The position numbers were made by a program, and so were the translations under genes. A stretch of DNA of 30,113 bases, from IMG/VR virus record IMGVR_UViG_3300032516_000124, positions 1-30,113 of that record. One strand, 5' to 3'. Shown here in pieces: positions 22,577-29,356 of the stretch (the stretch's first letter is position 1; each line of letters opens with the position of its first letter). The notes under the pieces were generated by a model. It was not told the origin of the DNA, ran no database searches, and worked only from the letters and a program-made list of their open reading frames with translations. This DNA is from a virus.

Positions 22577-22728
22577 GTGAAGATCCGTAGTACAACTCGC
22601 GATTATCGCCGTCGGCTTAAGATTACAACACTGCGTTTACCCGTCACAACAGGTCGGTGGCACGGTAGTGCTATGTGAATGCCAAAAGGCTAGCACGTTC
22701 TACCCTGGGCGGCACTACGGATCTTCAC
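22577..22728 (-). ncRNA. Candidate structured RNA or DNA element, 152 bases
   Basis: Closed by a perfect 15-bp inverted repeat (GTGAAGATCCGTAGT at 22577-22591; complement at 22714-22728). Inside are a hairpin (GGTA and GTGCTA paired with TAGCAC and TACC, tip GCC-AAAA-GGC) and a small GCGA-TTA-TCGC stem, so a multibranched fold is possible. No ORF explains it. The strand is assigned from the upstream minus-strand element at 22841-22850 and the wobble pairs of the neighbouring stem. I know no family that matches. Confidence 0.45.
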
Positions 22729-22768
22729 TTATCAAAGAAAACAGGTTTTGATTTCAATACTAAGAGCT

Positions 22769-22834
22769 GATGGGTTGAATTCCCCTGTGTCCGGGTTTCG
22801 TTTACCCCGGTGTCGGGCTGGAATCCAACCCACC
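22769..22834 (-). repeat. Long stem-loop with G-U pairs on the minus strand
   Basis: Minus strand GGTGGGTTGGATTCC pairs with GGAATTCAACCCATC over 15 positions, two being G-U. On the plus strand those two are A-C mismatches. An inner CCGGG/CCCGG stem caps it. It begins about six bases after a TATAAT element. Confidence 0.7.
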
Positions 22835-22840
22835 GATAAT

Positions 22841-22850
22841 ATTATACTTC
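22841..22850 (-). promoter_or_regulatory. GAAGTATAAT element before the stem-loops
   Basis: Nine of ten matches to the recurrent element; it would start minus-strand RNA at about 22834, the first base of the stem-loop. Confidence 0.45.
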
Positions 22851-22922
22851 AGTGAGATGCTAGACGTTGTTTTGTGGGTTAAACATTAACACCCCCGATA
22901 CTTTTGTTTTCGTTCTGCAGGC

Positions 22923-22932
22923 ATTATACTTT
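22923..22932 (-). promoter_or_regulatory. AAAGTATAAT element in the control region
   Basis: Perfect copy for minus-strand transcription, about 80 bases upstream of the second copy. An ATG overlaps its last base but opens a frame of only 12 codons, so it more likely serves leftward transcription in general. Confidence 0.45.
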
Positions 22933-23036
22933 GTTGACCCACCAAGAATACCCACCGGTTGGTAATTCTGTTTTTACGTCTTTTTGTGTGGATAACAGTG
23001 TTATGAACCGATAAGACTTGTTTGGACGGAAATCTT

Positions 23037-25277
23037 ATGGCACTAGGCAACCCCTTCAAGCTCCTACAAAAACTCGAACGTAAGCCCCCGATGGTCAGTG
23101 CAAACGTCATCAAGGGGCACCTCACAGACGAAGATAAGAAGCTCCTGCAGTCTATAGGCATCTCCGCGGGTCAACTATTCGAAAGAATGCATGCGGACGT
23201 TGCCGTAAACTACGACCGAGCCCGATTTTACAACGAGATTACCCGGGCTGTGGATCACTGGATGATCGGCCCTGCTGTCGAGCTCTACGCTGACTATTCC
23301 ACCAACTTTTCTGCTTTACACAATGCGAGCGTCTGGGTCACGTCTGAAAACCCCACCTACCAACGAGTCCTCACGAAGATGCTTGACGACATTGGGATCG
23401 AGGAGAAGATATTTGACTGGGCTTGGAACACGGGTGCATTTGGCGATTTGTTCGTAAGGATTAACGGGATGCCCGGGATTGGTATCGTAAGTATCAATGA
23501 CGACGAGCACCCCATCAACATGAGTCGTGTAGACCATAACGGTTGTCTTATTGGGTTCTTTGAAACACCCCAGGGCGAGGCACAGGGGTCTCCGTCCAAC
23601 CTCATCCCGCCCTGGGACGTTGTTCACTTCCGGACCTTGGGTGCTAAGCGTAAGCGCCCCCAGTTCGGTGATCCAACTTACTGTCTTCGGGGGAACACCA
23701 AAGTTCATCTCCTTGACGGAACTGAACCAACCATCGCGGAAATGGCTGAAAAGCCTGAATGGTACGTTGGTAAAAGTGTTTGGAGTGTTAACCCGGGAAC
23801 GTTGAAATTAGAACCGGATAAAATCGTAGACGTTAAGAAAACCCGTATTGGTGCTGAATTGGTTCGGGTTCACCTAGATAATGACCAATGGGTGGACACC
23901 ACCCCGGACCATCGGTTTATGCTCCGTGGTGGGTCATATAAGGCTGCGGGAATGCTTCAACCCGGCGATAGTTTAATGCCACTGAAAGAAGTGCTTCTGT
24001 TGAATCATAAGGTAATACAAGTGGAAATACTTGAGGAAAGAGATGACACCTACGACTTGATGACGGAGAAGAACCATAACTTTCCTCTCTCCTGTGGTGT
24101 GTTTGTTCATAATAGCGAATTCCGTGCCTCGTATCTGATGACCGGTGCAGATAGTAAGCAGGTTACGTCCCGGTACGGCACCAGCATTATTATCAACAGC
24201 CTTGCGGCGTATAAACGTCTGCGGCTGGCTGAGGATAGTCTTTTGATGGCCCGGTTGACTCGCGGGGTCATTCGATACGTTTGGAAGCTTAAGGTCGACA
24301 GCAATAACCAAGAAAGCGTCAACGAGCTGATGTCGCAGCTTGTGGGTATGCTTAAGAAGGCCCGGGCGCTGGATACCAGTCCGGGGTCTCCGAATTTCGA
24401 TAGTAAGTTCGGTCCCCTGTCTGCCGTAGAAGATCTTTTGATTCCGGTGTGGGGCGATACCGGCGATCTCACTTACGACAAAATCGGTGGAGAGGTTGAC
24501 ATTCGGTGGATCGTTGACATTGAAGAACTCCGGAATCAGCTCGCGTGTACACTGCGGGTTCCTCTGTCGGTATTGGGTGGGTACATTCAAGAAGCGTCTG
24601 GTTCGTTGGGTGCCCAAGCCATCGAGAAACTGAGTATAGAGTTTGCCCATACTGCAAGGCGTCTGCAGAGGGCGATAAAAACAGGCATCAAGCGTATGTG
24701 TCAAGTTCATTTGGCTTACTTGAACATGGACCCAGATCCACGGTTGTTTGACGTGTGTATGACCGAAACCAGTACCGCCGAGGAAGAGACCATTAAAGAG
24801 ACCCTTGATACGGGTGTTGATGTGATTCAGAAGATGATGGACGCAGCGGAGGCCGCTGATGAGAACGTTGATAAGGTGAAGATCTTCAATTATCTGAACA
24901 AGAAGATTCTAAAGCTCGACGACTTCGATTTGAACGACTTCATGAAGACCACCCCTAAGCTGGAGGCTGGAATGGCTGGGGTAGAGCCCGGTGCAGAAGG
25001 TATGGAACCCTCTATCGATCAGATGAAGTCGGATCTTGAGAACGCAGAGGAACTTAAAGGTGAGGCTGGTCCGCCGGAAAAGGTGCCAGAATCGCGACGT
25101 AAGTTGGTTGAGGTTAAGGGAAACGATGGGGAGTACGTTAAAGTAGGCAACCCTGATTTGGTTAGTTATCTTCCGATCACTGAGAACTGCGGTGGTATTG
25201 GTAGGGCCTTCAATGGTCGGTGGCGGCAGGACTGGATAGACACTTGGCAGGACGTGAAGATAAAGGTAGAGAAATGA
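23037..25277 (+). CDS. Portal protein (T4 gp20-like) containing an intein
   Basis: 746 residues before splicing, about 602 after. Forms the dodecameric ring at the head vertex through which DNA is packaged. Matches to gp20-type portals: FGDPTY...SEFRASYLM, LAAYKRLRLAEDSLLMARLTRGVIRYVWKL, DIRWIVDIEELRNQLACTLRVPLSVLGG. Residues 216-359 are an intein. The C-terminal region is acidic and flexible. I chose ATG 23037; a TTG five codons earlier is possible. Its TGA overlaps the next ATG as ATGA. First gene of the rightward arm. Confidence 0.92.
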   Translation: MALGNPFKLLQKLERKPPMVSANVIKGHLTDEDKKLLQSIGISAGQLFERMHADVAVNYDRARFYNEITRAVDHWMIGPAVELYADYSTNFSALHNASVWVTSENPTYQRVLTKMLDDIGIEEKIFDWAWNTGAFGDLFVRINGMPGIGIVSINDDEHPINMSRVDHNGCLIGFFETPQGEAQGSPSNLIPPWDVVHFRTLGAKRKRPQFGDPTYCLRGNTKVHLLDGTEPTIAEMAEKPEWYVGKSVWSVNPGTLKLEPDKIVDVKKTRIGAELVRVHLDNDQWVDTTPDHRFMLRGGSYKAAGMLQPGDSLMPLKEVLLLNHKVIQVEILEERDDTYDLMTEKNHNFPLSCGVFVHNSEFRASYLMTGADSKQVTSRYGTSIIINSLAAYKRLRLAEDSLLMARLTRGVIRYVWKLKVDSNNQESVNELMSQLVGMLKKARALDTSPGSPNFDSKFGPLSAVEDLLIPVWGDTGDLTYDKIGGEVDIRWIVDIEELRNQLACTLRVPLSVLGGYIQEASGSLGAQAIEKLSIEFAHTARRLQRAIKTGIKRMCQVHLAYLNMDPDPRLFDVCMTETSTAEEETIKETLDTGVDVIQKMMDAAEAADENVDKVKIFNYLNKKILKLDDFDLNDFMKTTPKLEAGMAGVEPGAEGMEPSIDQMKSDLENAEELKGEAGPPEKVPESRRKLVEVKGNDGEYVKVGNPDLVSYLPITENCGGIGRAFNGRWRQDWIDTWQDVKIKVEK
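23682..24113 (+). other. Mini-intein of 144 residues in the portal gene
   Basis: Splices itself out of the portal. Block A CLRGNTKVHLLDGT begins with Cys1; block B TPDHRFML has the TxxH histidine; block F is DDTYDLMTEKNHNF; block G ends GVFVHN, followed by Ser as first residue of the C-extein. The penultimate His and terminal Asn are intact, so it should be active. There is no room for a homing endonuclease domain between blocks B and F. Insertion is between DPTY and SEFR, in a conserved part of the portal. Confidence 0.95.
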
Positions 25278-25759
25278 TCGAAGTCTACAGCAAAGACGAA
25301 CTGATTGCCTGGTTTGTTCAGAACATGCCAGACGATGCTCAGATAAAGATCGACTGTCTATACGATACCAGCACCGGTTACACGGATCCGCCGTTGACTC
25401 TTGATAATTTTGCTGAACACATCAGTGGTGGAAACGCAGTTACCATGAATATGGCTATGGCAAATAGGGATATGAAATCTCTAATCCATTGCCGTTGGTT
25501 TACATCATCCGTGGGTAGGGATAAATGGGTCGACCTGATAGGTAAGTTCTTTCCGGATCGTTTTCGTATGGACATTCAACTAATGAATGCTTTTCATGGA
25601 ACCAATATTGGGGTTGACCAGATAAAAAGTGTGTACTCGATACCGGGTAATTCTGTTGCTATCGGTTCTTCTATTGGACCACCGAAAACCCACGAGTGTG
25701 CGGATTTCACGTTTGATATTCTACTTAATGAGGTAAGGAAGATTAAACTAGAGAAATGA
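25274..25759 (+). CDS. Hypothetical 161-residue protein
   Basis: Begins MIEVYSKDELIAWFVQNMPDDAQI and has no family I recognise. Beta-rich middle, one Cys-His (LIHCRWF). It overlaps the portal stop (ATGA) and the next start (ATGA), so it is fully embedded in the operon. It does not carry the leader shared by the genes that follow. Confidence 0.78.
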   Translation: MIEVYSKDELIAWFVQNMPDDAQIKIDCLYDTSTGYTDPPLTLDNFAEHISGGNAVTMNMAMANRDMKSLIHCRWFTSSVGRDKWVDLIGKFFPDRFRMDIQLMNAFHGTNIGVDQIKSVYSIPGNSVAIGSSIGPPKTHECADFTFDILLNEVRKIKLEK

Positions 25760-26187
25760 TCGACCTAATAGAAAGATTGATTTCAATAAACGATAGTCGT
25801 CCGCTGAGTCCACAGAAGAAACTTCTCAACAAATTCGGATCTATAAAGGTCGACGACATACAAGAGATTCCGAGCGGTTACGAGGATGACCCGTTCGTGG
25901 GTATGTGGGTGCTTTCCAATGGTAATTTGGTGAAAGTTGAATACACGCACTACAAGGATGCTGAATCGGTTGGCACTACTGAGGATGATCTTTTACAATC
26001 CGGTATAATGGCGCTGGAACTGAATATGTGTTTCATTTCAATTAGGGGTTCCGGGCCTTTCACGACAGAACAAAAGCAGACTCTTTTTGATTTATACCGG
26101 AAGTTTCATCCAAAAGAGTTCGTCACCGATGTAGAGTCAACAGAGATTAAATCAGAGGAACACGCAAGGGAATGGATTGGGTTGTGA
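25756..26187 (+). CDS. Hypothetical protein with leader motif, 143 residues
   Basis: Starts with the leader MIDLIERLISIND. Residues 51-57 (WVLSNGN) and 103-127 (TTEQKQTLFDLY...FVTDV) resemble the ADP-ribosyltransferase gene at 27744 and the last gene of the window, defining a shared small domain. Function unknown; the leader suggests the same destination as the other leader-bearing proteins, which I infer to be the phage head. Overlaps both neighbours (ATGA, GTGA). Confidence 0.75.
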   Translation: MIDLIERLISINDSRPLSPQKKLLNKFGSIKVDDIQEIPSGYEDDPFVGMWVLSNGNLVKVEYTHYKDAESVGTTEDDLLQSGIMALELNMCFISIRGSGPFTTEQKQTLFDLYRKFHPKEFVTDVESTEIKSEEHAREWIGL

Positions 26188-26570
26188 ACGACTTGCTCGA
26201 TAGATTGATTCAACTGAGAGAAGCCGAGGTCAATACGGCAAACAAAGGTTGGACCGGGGTGGACCTTGATGGAACCCTTGCGTATTACGATGGGTGGAAG
26301 GGTTCATCCTATATCGGTGAGCCCGTTACCAAGATGGTCGACCGAGTTATCAAGTGGGTTAAGAAAGGTCGAAATGTAAAGATATTTACCGCTCGGGTGT
26401 CGGAGCCGGACTATGATGAGGCTGTGATCCAAGCTTGGCTTGAAAAAGTCGGTATTGGGCGATTGCCTGTCACTAACGTCAAAGACATGCACATGATCGA
26501 GCTGTGGGATGATCGATGCGTACAGGTGATCAAGAACACGGGCGAACGATTGGTGGGTGGAGATGTTTGA
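26184..26570 (+). CDS. HAD-like phosphatase with leader motif
   Basis: 128 residues from GTG 26184, which overlaps the previous stop as GTGA and places the leader MNDLLDRLIQLRE at the very N-terminus. Then HAD motif I GVDLDGTL (D27, D29), motif II FTAR (T69), Lys100 in NVKDMHM and motif IV WDDR (D109, D110). Phage members of this type are thought to be small-molecule or nucleotide phosphatases. LRE followed by Ala is a possible prohead-protease site, which would release the intact enzyme. Confidence 0.82.
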   Translation: MNDLLDRLIQLREAEVNTANKGWTGVDLDGTLAYYDGWKGSSYIGEPVTKMVDRVIKWVKKGRNVKIFTARVSEPDYDEAVIQAWLEKVGIGRLPVTNVKDMHMIELWDDRCVQVIKNTGERLVGGDV

Positions 26571-27198
26571 AGAACTGATTGAAAGCATGCTTCACGAGAG
26601 TGGTAAGATTGGCCGGTTTTATCATATATCTCCTATAGACTTTGGTGCTACGGTTGAATTTTCCCCGCGGCCTCCTATCAACGCTGGTTACACTGAACCC
26701 CCGTGGCCAAGAATCTGCGTGTCTGATACTGTAGAGGGTTGTCTTGTAGCCATTGGAAACGTACTGGGTAACGATGAAGTATGGGTCGTGTACGTCTATA
26801 AAACGGCTGAGCCAGTTGAAGTTACGAGGCCGGTAAAGGTTGTAGACGCCGATGTCACCGGCGAAATGTGGATAGATAAAAATACAACGTTTGAGAGGGT
26901 TCGTAAAATAGACTTACATATGCTACCAAGAGACTTGGTTAACGATTTATTTGCTTTGCAGTCTGGGCGTGAAGATGCCCTTGACTCCCAAAAGAGAGTG
27001 AGAAACCGGTTGGAACGACATTTAGGTGGCAAAACGATCAGTCAGAATAGCCCAACACTTGTGGGTTCAGCAGTGGGTGAGTCTAACATTAAGGTGGTTC
27101 CTGCACCTATGAACTTTGACGTAAGAAACAAGTTTCGTGGAAAGACTAAACGGGCTGTCAAGGATCCTAATGAGACGCAAGAAGAAAAATCGAGCTAA
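26563..27198 (+). CDS. Hypothetical protein with YHISP motif and leader-like N-terminus
   Basis: 211 residues. N-terminus MFEELIESMLHESGK resembles the leader. Then RFYHISPIDFGATVEFSPRPP, RICVSDTVEGCLVAIGN and WVVYVYKT, VTGEMWID: a pattern recalling phage proteins of unknown function that start YH[IV]SP and have PRxP. This arrangement is reminiscent of some NAD-using folds, but no catalytic residue can be assigned. The C-terminal 60 residues are basic and Gln/Asn-rich. ATG 26563 has GGTGGAG; overlaps neighbours at both ends. Confidence 0.68.
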   Translation: MFEELIESMLHESGKIGRFYHISPIDFGATVEFSPRPPINAGYTEPPWPRICVSDTVEGCLVAIGNVLGNDEVWVVYVYKTAEPVEVTRPVKVVDADVTGEMWIDKNTTFERVRKIDLHMLPRDLVNDLFALQSGREDALDSQKRVRNRLERHLGGKTISQNSPTLVGSAVGESNIKVVPAPMNFDVRNKFRGKTKRAVKDPNETQEEKSS

Positions 27199-27448
27199 GG
27201 ATAAAGCTCGCAACATAGCCAAGAAGTTCAAGGCTAATGTTAGGGATGAGACGAAATTGATATGGGTTCATTGCAAATTTCAGGACGAGACTTGTAAGAG
27301 TGTTAATGGAACCCCATGTCCACACACTTTTCCCCATGAAATATACGACTCTCCAGATTTGGGGCCGACAGACATCTGTTCTGGTGAGTGTATGAAGGAT
27401 ATCGTGACCTGGTGTGTAAAATGTTCACAACTGACGTACAATGGGTGA
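27170..27448 (+). CDS. Cys-rich hypothetical protein, 92 residues
   Basis: A very basic start (MRRKKKNRAKDKARNIAKKFK) is followed by a Cys/His-rich domain (VHCKFQDETCKSV, GTPCPHTFPHE, DICSGECMKD, TWCVKCSQL) with seven Cys, likely binding one or two zinc ions. AAGGATCCTA precedes ATG 27170. It overlaps the previous gene by 29 bases. No leader. Function unknown. Confidence 0.68.
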   Translation: MRRKKKNRAKDKARNIAKKFKANVRDETKLIWVHCKFQDETCKSVNGTPCPHTFPHEIYDSPDLGPTDICSGECMKDIVTWCVKCSQLTYNG

Positions 27449-27451
27449 AAT

Positions 27452-27739
27452 ATGGAAGACAATCACGAAAATGTAGTATTCGATCGAATGGTTGAACAAC
27501 AGGTACAAAAGATTTCGAAGTTTATTGCTGCTCTCCCAGAGGATCGCAGACAGGGGGCGGCTTGGAACATTGTTTATGCCGCTGTGTGTTTTGGGACCTC
27601 CAGTGAAGTTGAGGCCATAGGTCTTTTGGAAGACGTAAATTTTCACGTTCACGAGGATATTCACGAATTTCACGAGGCCAAGGATGCTAATGATACTGAG
27701 GATCCTGATGACGTTACGGATTCTGAGGATCAGGAGTAA
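27452..27739 (+). CDS. Acidic hypothetical protein, 95 residues
   Basis: Helical N-terminal half (VVFDRMVEQQVQKISKFIAAL, then RQGAAWNIVYAAVCFG) and a very acidic C-terminus (DANDTEDPDDVTDSEDQE) with a His-rich patch (FHVHEDIHEFHEA). No family recognised. Starts four bases after the previous stop; its end supplies AGGAG for the next gene. Confidence 0.68.
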   Translation: MEDNHENVVFDRMVEQQVQKISKFIAALPEDRRQGAAWNIVYAAVCFGTSSEVEAIGLLEDVNFHVHEDIHEFHEAKDANDTEDPDDVTDSEDQE

Positions 27740-27743
27740 GACC

Positions 27744-28841
27744 GTGAATGACCTGCTCGATAGATTGTTTGAGGTAACTAAACGTAAAAAGGGTGAGTCT
27801 CTGCCGGAACCGCAGCGGATTTTCTATAATTACGTATCAAAGCTGGGTAAAGAGTACACAAGCCCTGATTCGATCGTGGAACACGAATCGTTTTTCTGGG
27901 TTTTATCCGATGGTACGACGGTCTTTTCTGGCTCTGGTGGTGGGTTGCATCACGCGGACGGTGCTCGAATTGCGGGCACTAAGATGCACGAAATGATGCA
28001 CACTGGTGCTCTTCGTGGAACATTTTTTGATGATCTTGGTATCGAGGTTAACAAAGGTACCAAAATCAGCATGGAACAGGTTACCGCGGTTCAGTATCTA
28101 ATCGAAAAGTCCGGTAAGGATTTGATCATCGACGTTTTCGAAGGAGGATTGGAAGCTAAAGAGGCATTCGTTGCATGGTACTACATTGATAGACCGGTAA
28201 GCAACGATCTGTTGTACGAGATTCTAAATGGTAGTGGAAAAGTGAAGGACTTTCAGAAAACCATGCAAGAAATTATGGATATCGATCGAGAAGTGATCGA
28301 GGGTCGGATTCTGGAAACTACGAAATCACAGCAAACGAACTTTACCCAGGCTGAATGGGAAAAATCTATAACCCCAGAAGAAAAGGCGGCTATTGAGTAT
28401 TACTCTGAGACGATGGAAACCAGCGATGCGGTTCGGAGCGGTAAGTCTCCCCATTCAAAGCCTTTCTTTGCTGCCATTAATCGAGCACCAAAATATCGGG
28501 GCGTAGTGTACAGGGGCCAGTATCTTCATGATTCATCCGCAATAAATATGATGACGAAGGTTGGTAGTGAGTTTACGTTTAGCCACGATGGAAAGCCTTC
28601 CGCTGGTTCTAAATCTCATGCAATAGCGGAGGAGTTTATCGATGATTTTGAGGGGCAGACTGCTGCTGTTTTTACAATAGAGATTCGAACTGGCGTCGAT
28701 ATTTCCAATTTGGTACTTGACGAGTACAAACGTCAAGAAGAAGTCATAATTAGATCAAACACAAAGTTCAAAGTTGTGAGTGCAAAGTGGAAGCGGACAC
28801 CATCAATGAGATGGTGGGTTGTGTCCGTCAAAGAAATATGA
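27744..28841 (+). CDS. ADP-ribosyltransferase with leader motif
   Basis: 365 residues from GTG 27744 (AGGAG eight bases upstream). Leader MNDLLDRLFEVTKRKKGE, then the shared domain (WVLSDGT at 52-58; SMEQ at 109-112; LIIDV). The C-terminal 130 residues have the mono-ADP-ribosyltransferase signature: VYRG with Arg257, the S-containing strand AGSKSHAIAEEF (Ser289/291), and RQEEVII with Glu333 and Gln331, a QxE version of the ExE turn. It would transfer ADP-ribose from NAD to a host protein. T4 Alt is a packaged and injected enzyme of this kind, so injection is a reasonable inference. Confidence 0.85.
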   Translation: MNDLLDRLFEVTKRKKGESLPEPQRIFYNYVSKLGKEYTSPDSIVEHESFFWVLSDGTTVFSGSGGGLHHADGARIAGTKMHEMMHTGALRGTFFDDLGIEVNKGTKISMEQVTAVQYLIEKSGKDLIIDVFEGGLEAKEAFVAWYYIDRPVSNDLLYEILNGSGKVKDFQKTMQEIMDIDREVIEGRILETTKSQQTNFTQAEWEKSITPEEKAAIEYYSETMETSDAVRSGKSPHSKPFFAAINRAPKYRGVVYRGQYLHDSSAINMMTKVGSEFTFSHDGKPSAGSKSHAIAEEFIDDFEGQTAAVFTIEIRTGVDISNLVLDEYKRQEEVIIRSNTKFKVVSAKWKRTPSMRWWVVSVKEI

Positions 28842-28921
28842 AAGATCTTCTTGAAAGACTGCTGGAAATCCGCAGTTGGGCCACCAAGGTAAACGCCATT
28901 CAAAGGGGAGAAAATGGTTGA
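28838..28921 (+). CDS. 27-residue stand-alone leader peptide
   Basis: ATG at 28838 overlaps the ADP-ribosyltransferase stop as ATGA. The peptide starts MKDLLERLLEIRS, the same motif as the larger neighbours, then WATKVNAIQRGENG and stops. Codons differ from those of the other copies while the residues match, which argues for selection on the peptide. The end overlaps the next gene by eight bases and contains its AAAGGGGAG ribosome site. Confidence 0.65.
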   Translation: MKDLLERLLEIRSWATKVNAIQRGENG

Positions 28922-29354
28922 TATAACGCAGCAGTCCAAAGCAAGTTTGTTTCCGTGTGATTGTGGGCTTGAGGGGATTGTTGTCGTAGTTCAAGATGAA
29001 GACGATGATACGAATGTGGTTGGTGCCCCACTCATTAAAATGGCGTTCTTTGGTGTTGGTTCGTATGCTGATGGGAGACTGTCATGGCGGAATAGGCTGC
29101 GGTGGATCTGGAGAATTATTCATACTGGCAACCCATTCGAGGATATGGTGACGCTCCGGTCTAACGTGGCAAGGAACATGGCGAACCACATTCTTTACTT
29201 GCTATCCCGCAATAAAATCAAGCAGCCAGAACAGGATTATTTAGTGAAGTTGCCGGGTGAAGTAAAGACCCCGGATGAATTACCAGAAAGTTTTGGTACT
29301 ATAAATCAACAAAAGCATTGGTTTAATGATGACAATGTTGACGCGGGAATGTAA
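28914..29354 (+). CDS. Hypothetical phage protein with CDCGLEG motif, 146 residues
   Basis: N-terminal FPCDCGLEGIVVVVQDE, then KMAFFGVG, and SWRNRLRWIWRIIHTGNPFEDMVTL. This pattern (CDC...EG, WRxRLR, G-x-P-x-x-D) is familiar from phage proteins of unknown role. The Cys-Asp-Cys may bind metal. Very good ribosome site AAAGGGGAGAAA. No leader of its own, but the stand-alone leader is directly upstream. Confidence 0.75.
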   Translation: MVDITQQSKASLFPCDCGLEGIVVVVQDEDDDTNVVGAPLIKMAFFGVGSYADGRLSWRNRLRWIWRIIHTGNPFEDMVTLRSNVARNMANHILYLLSRNKIKQPEQDYLVKLPGEVKTPDELPESFGTINQQKHWFNDDNVDAGM

Positions 29355-29356
29355 TT

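Larger units (their letters stand above)
22163..23036. other. Long non-coding region between divergent arms
   Basis: About 870 bases without a convincing gene, in a genome otherwise packed. From left to right: promoter-like element, iterated repeats (22197-22306), a pyrimidine-rich tract (about 22330-22380), about 100 bases with nothing obvious, a 13-bp hairpin (22500-22534), a 152-bp element closed by inverted repeats (22577-22728), a 15-bp stem-loop (22769-22834), two AAAGTATAAT-like elements (22841, 22923), and a short palindrome before the portal gene. Candidate replication origin, control region and structured RNA locus. Confidence 0.75.

Noticed and set aside
22934-22962. TTGACC as -35 box of a rightward portal promoter
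   Set aside because: No TATAAT-like hexamer follows at 16-19 bases.
23973-24710. Long antisense open frame (245 codons) under the portal gene
   Set aside because: Opposite a well-supported portal and intein; no ribosome site and no recognisable protein pattern.
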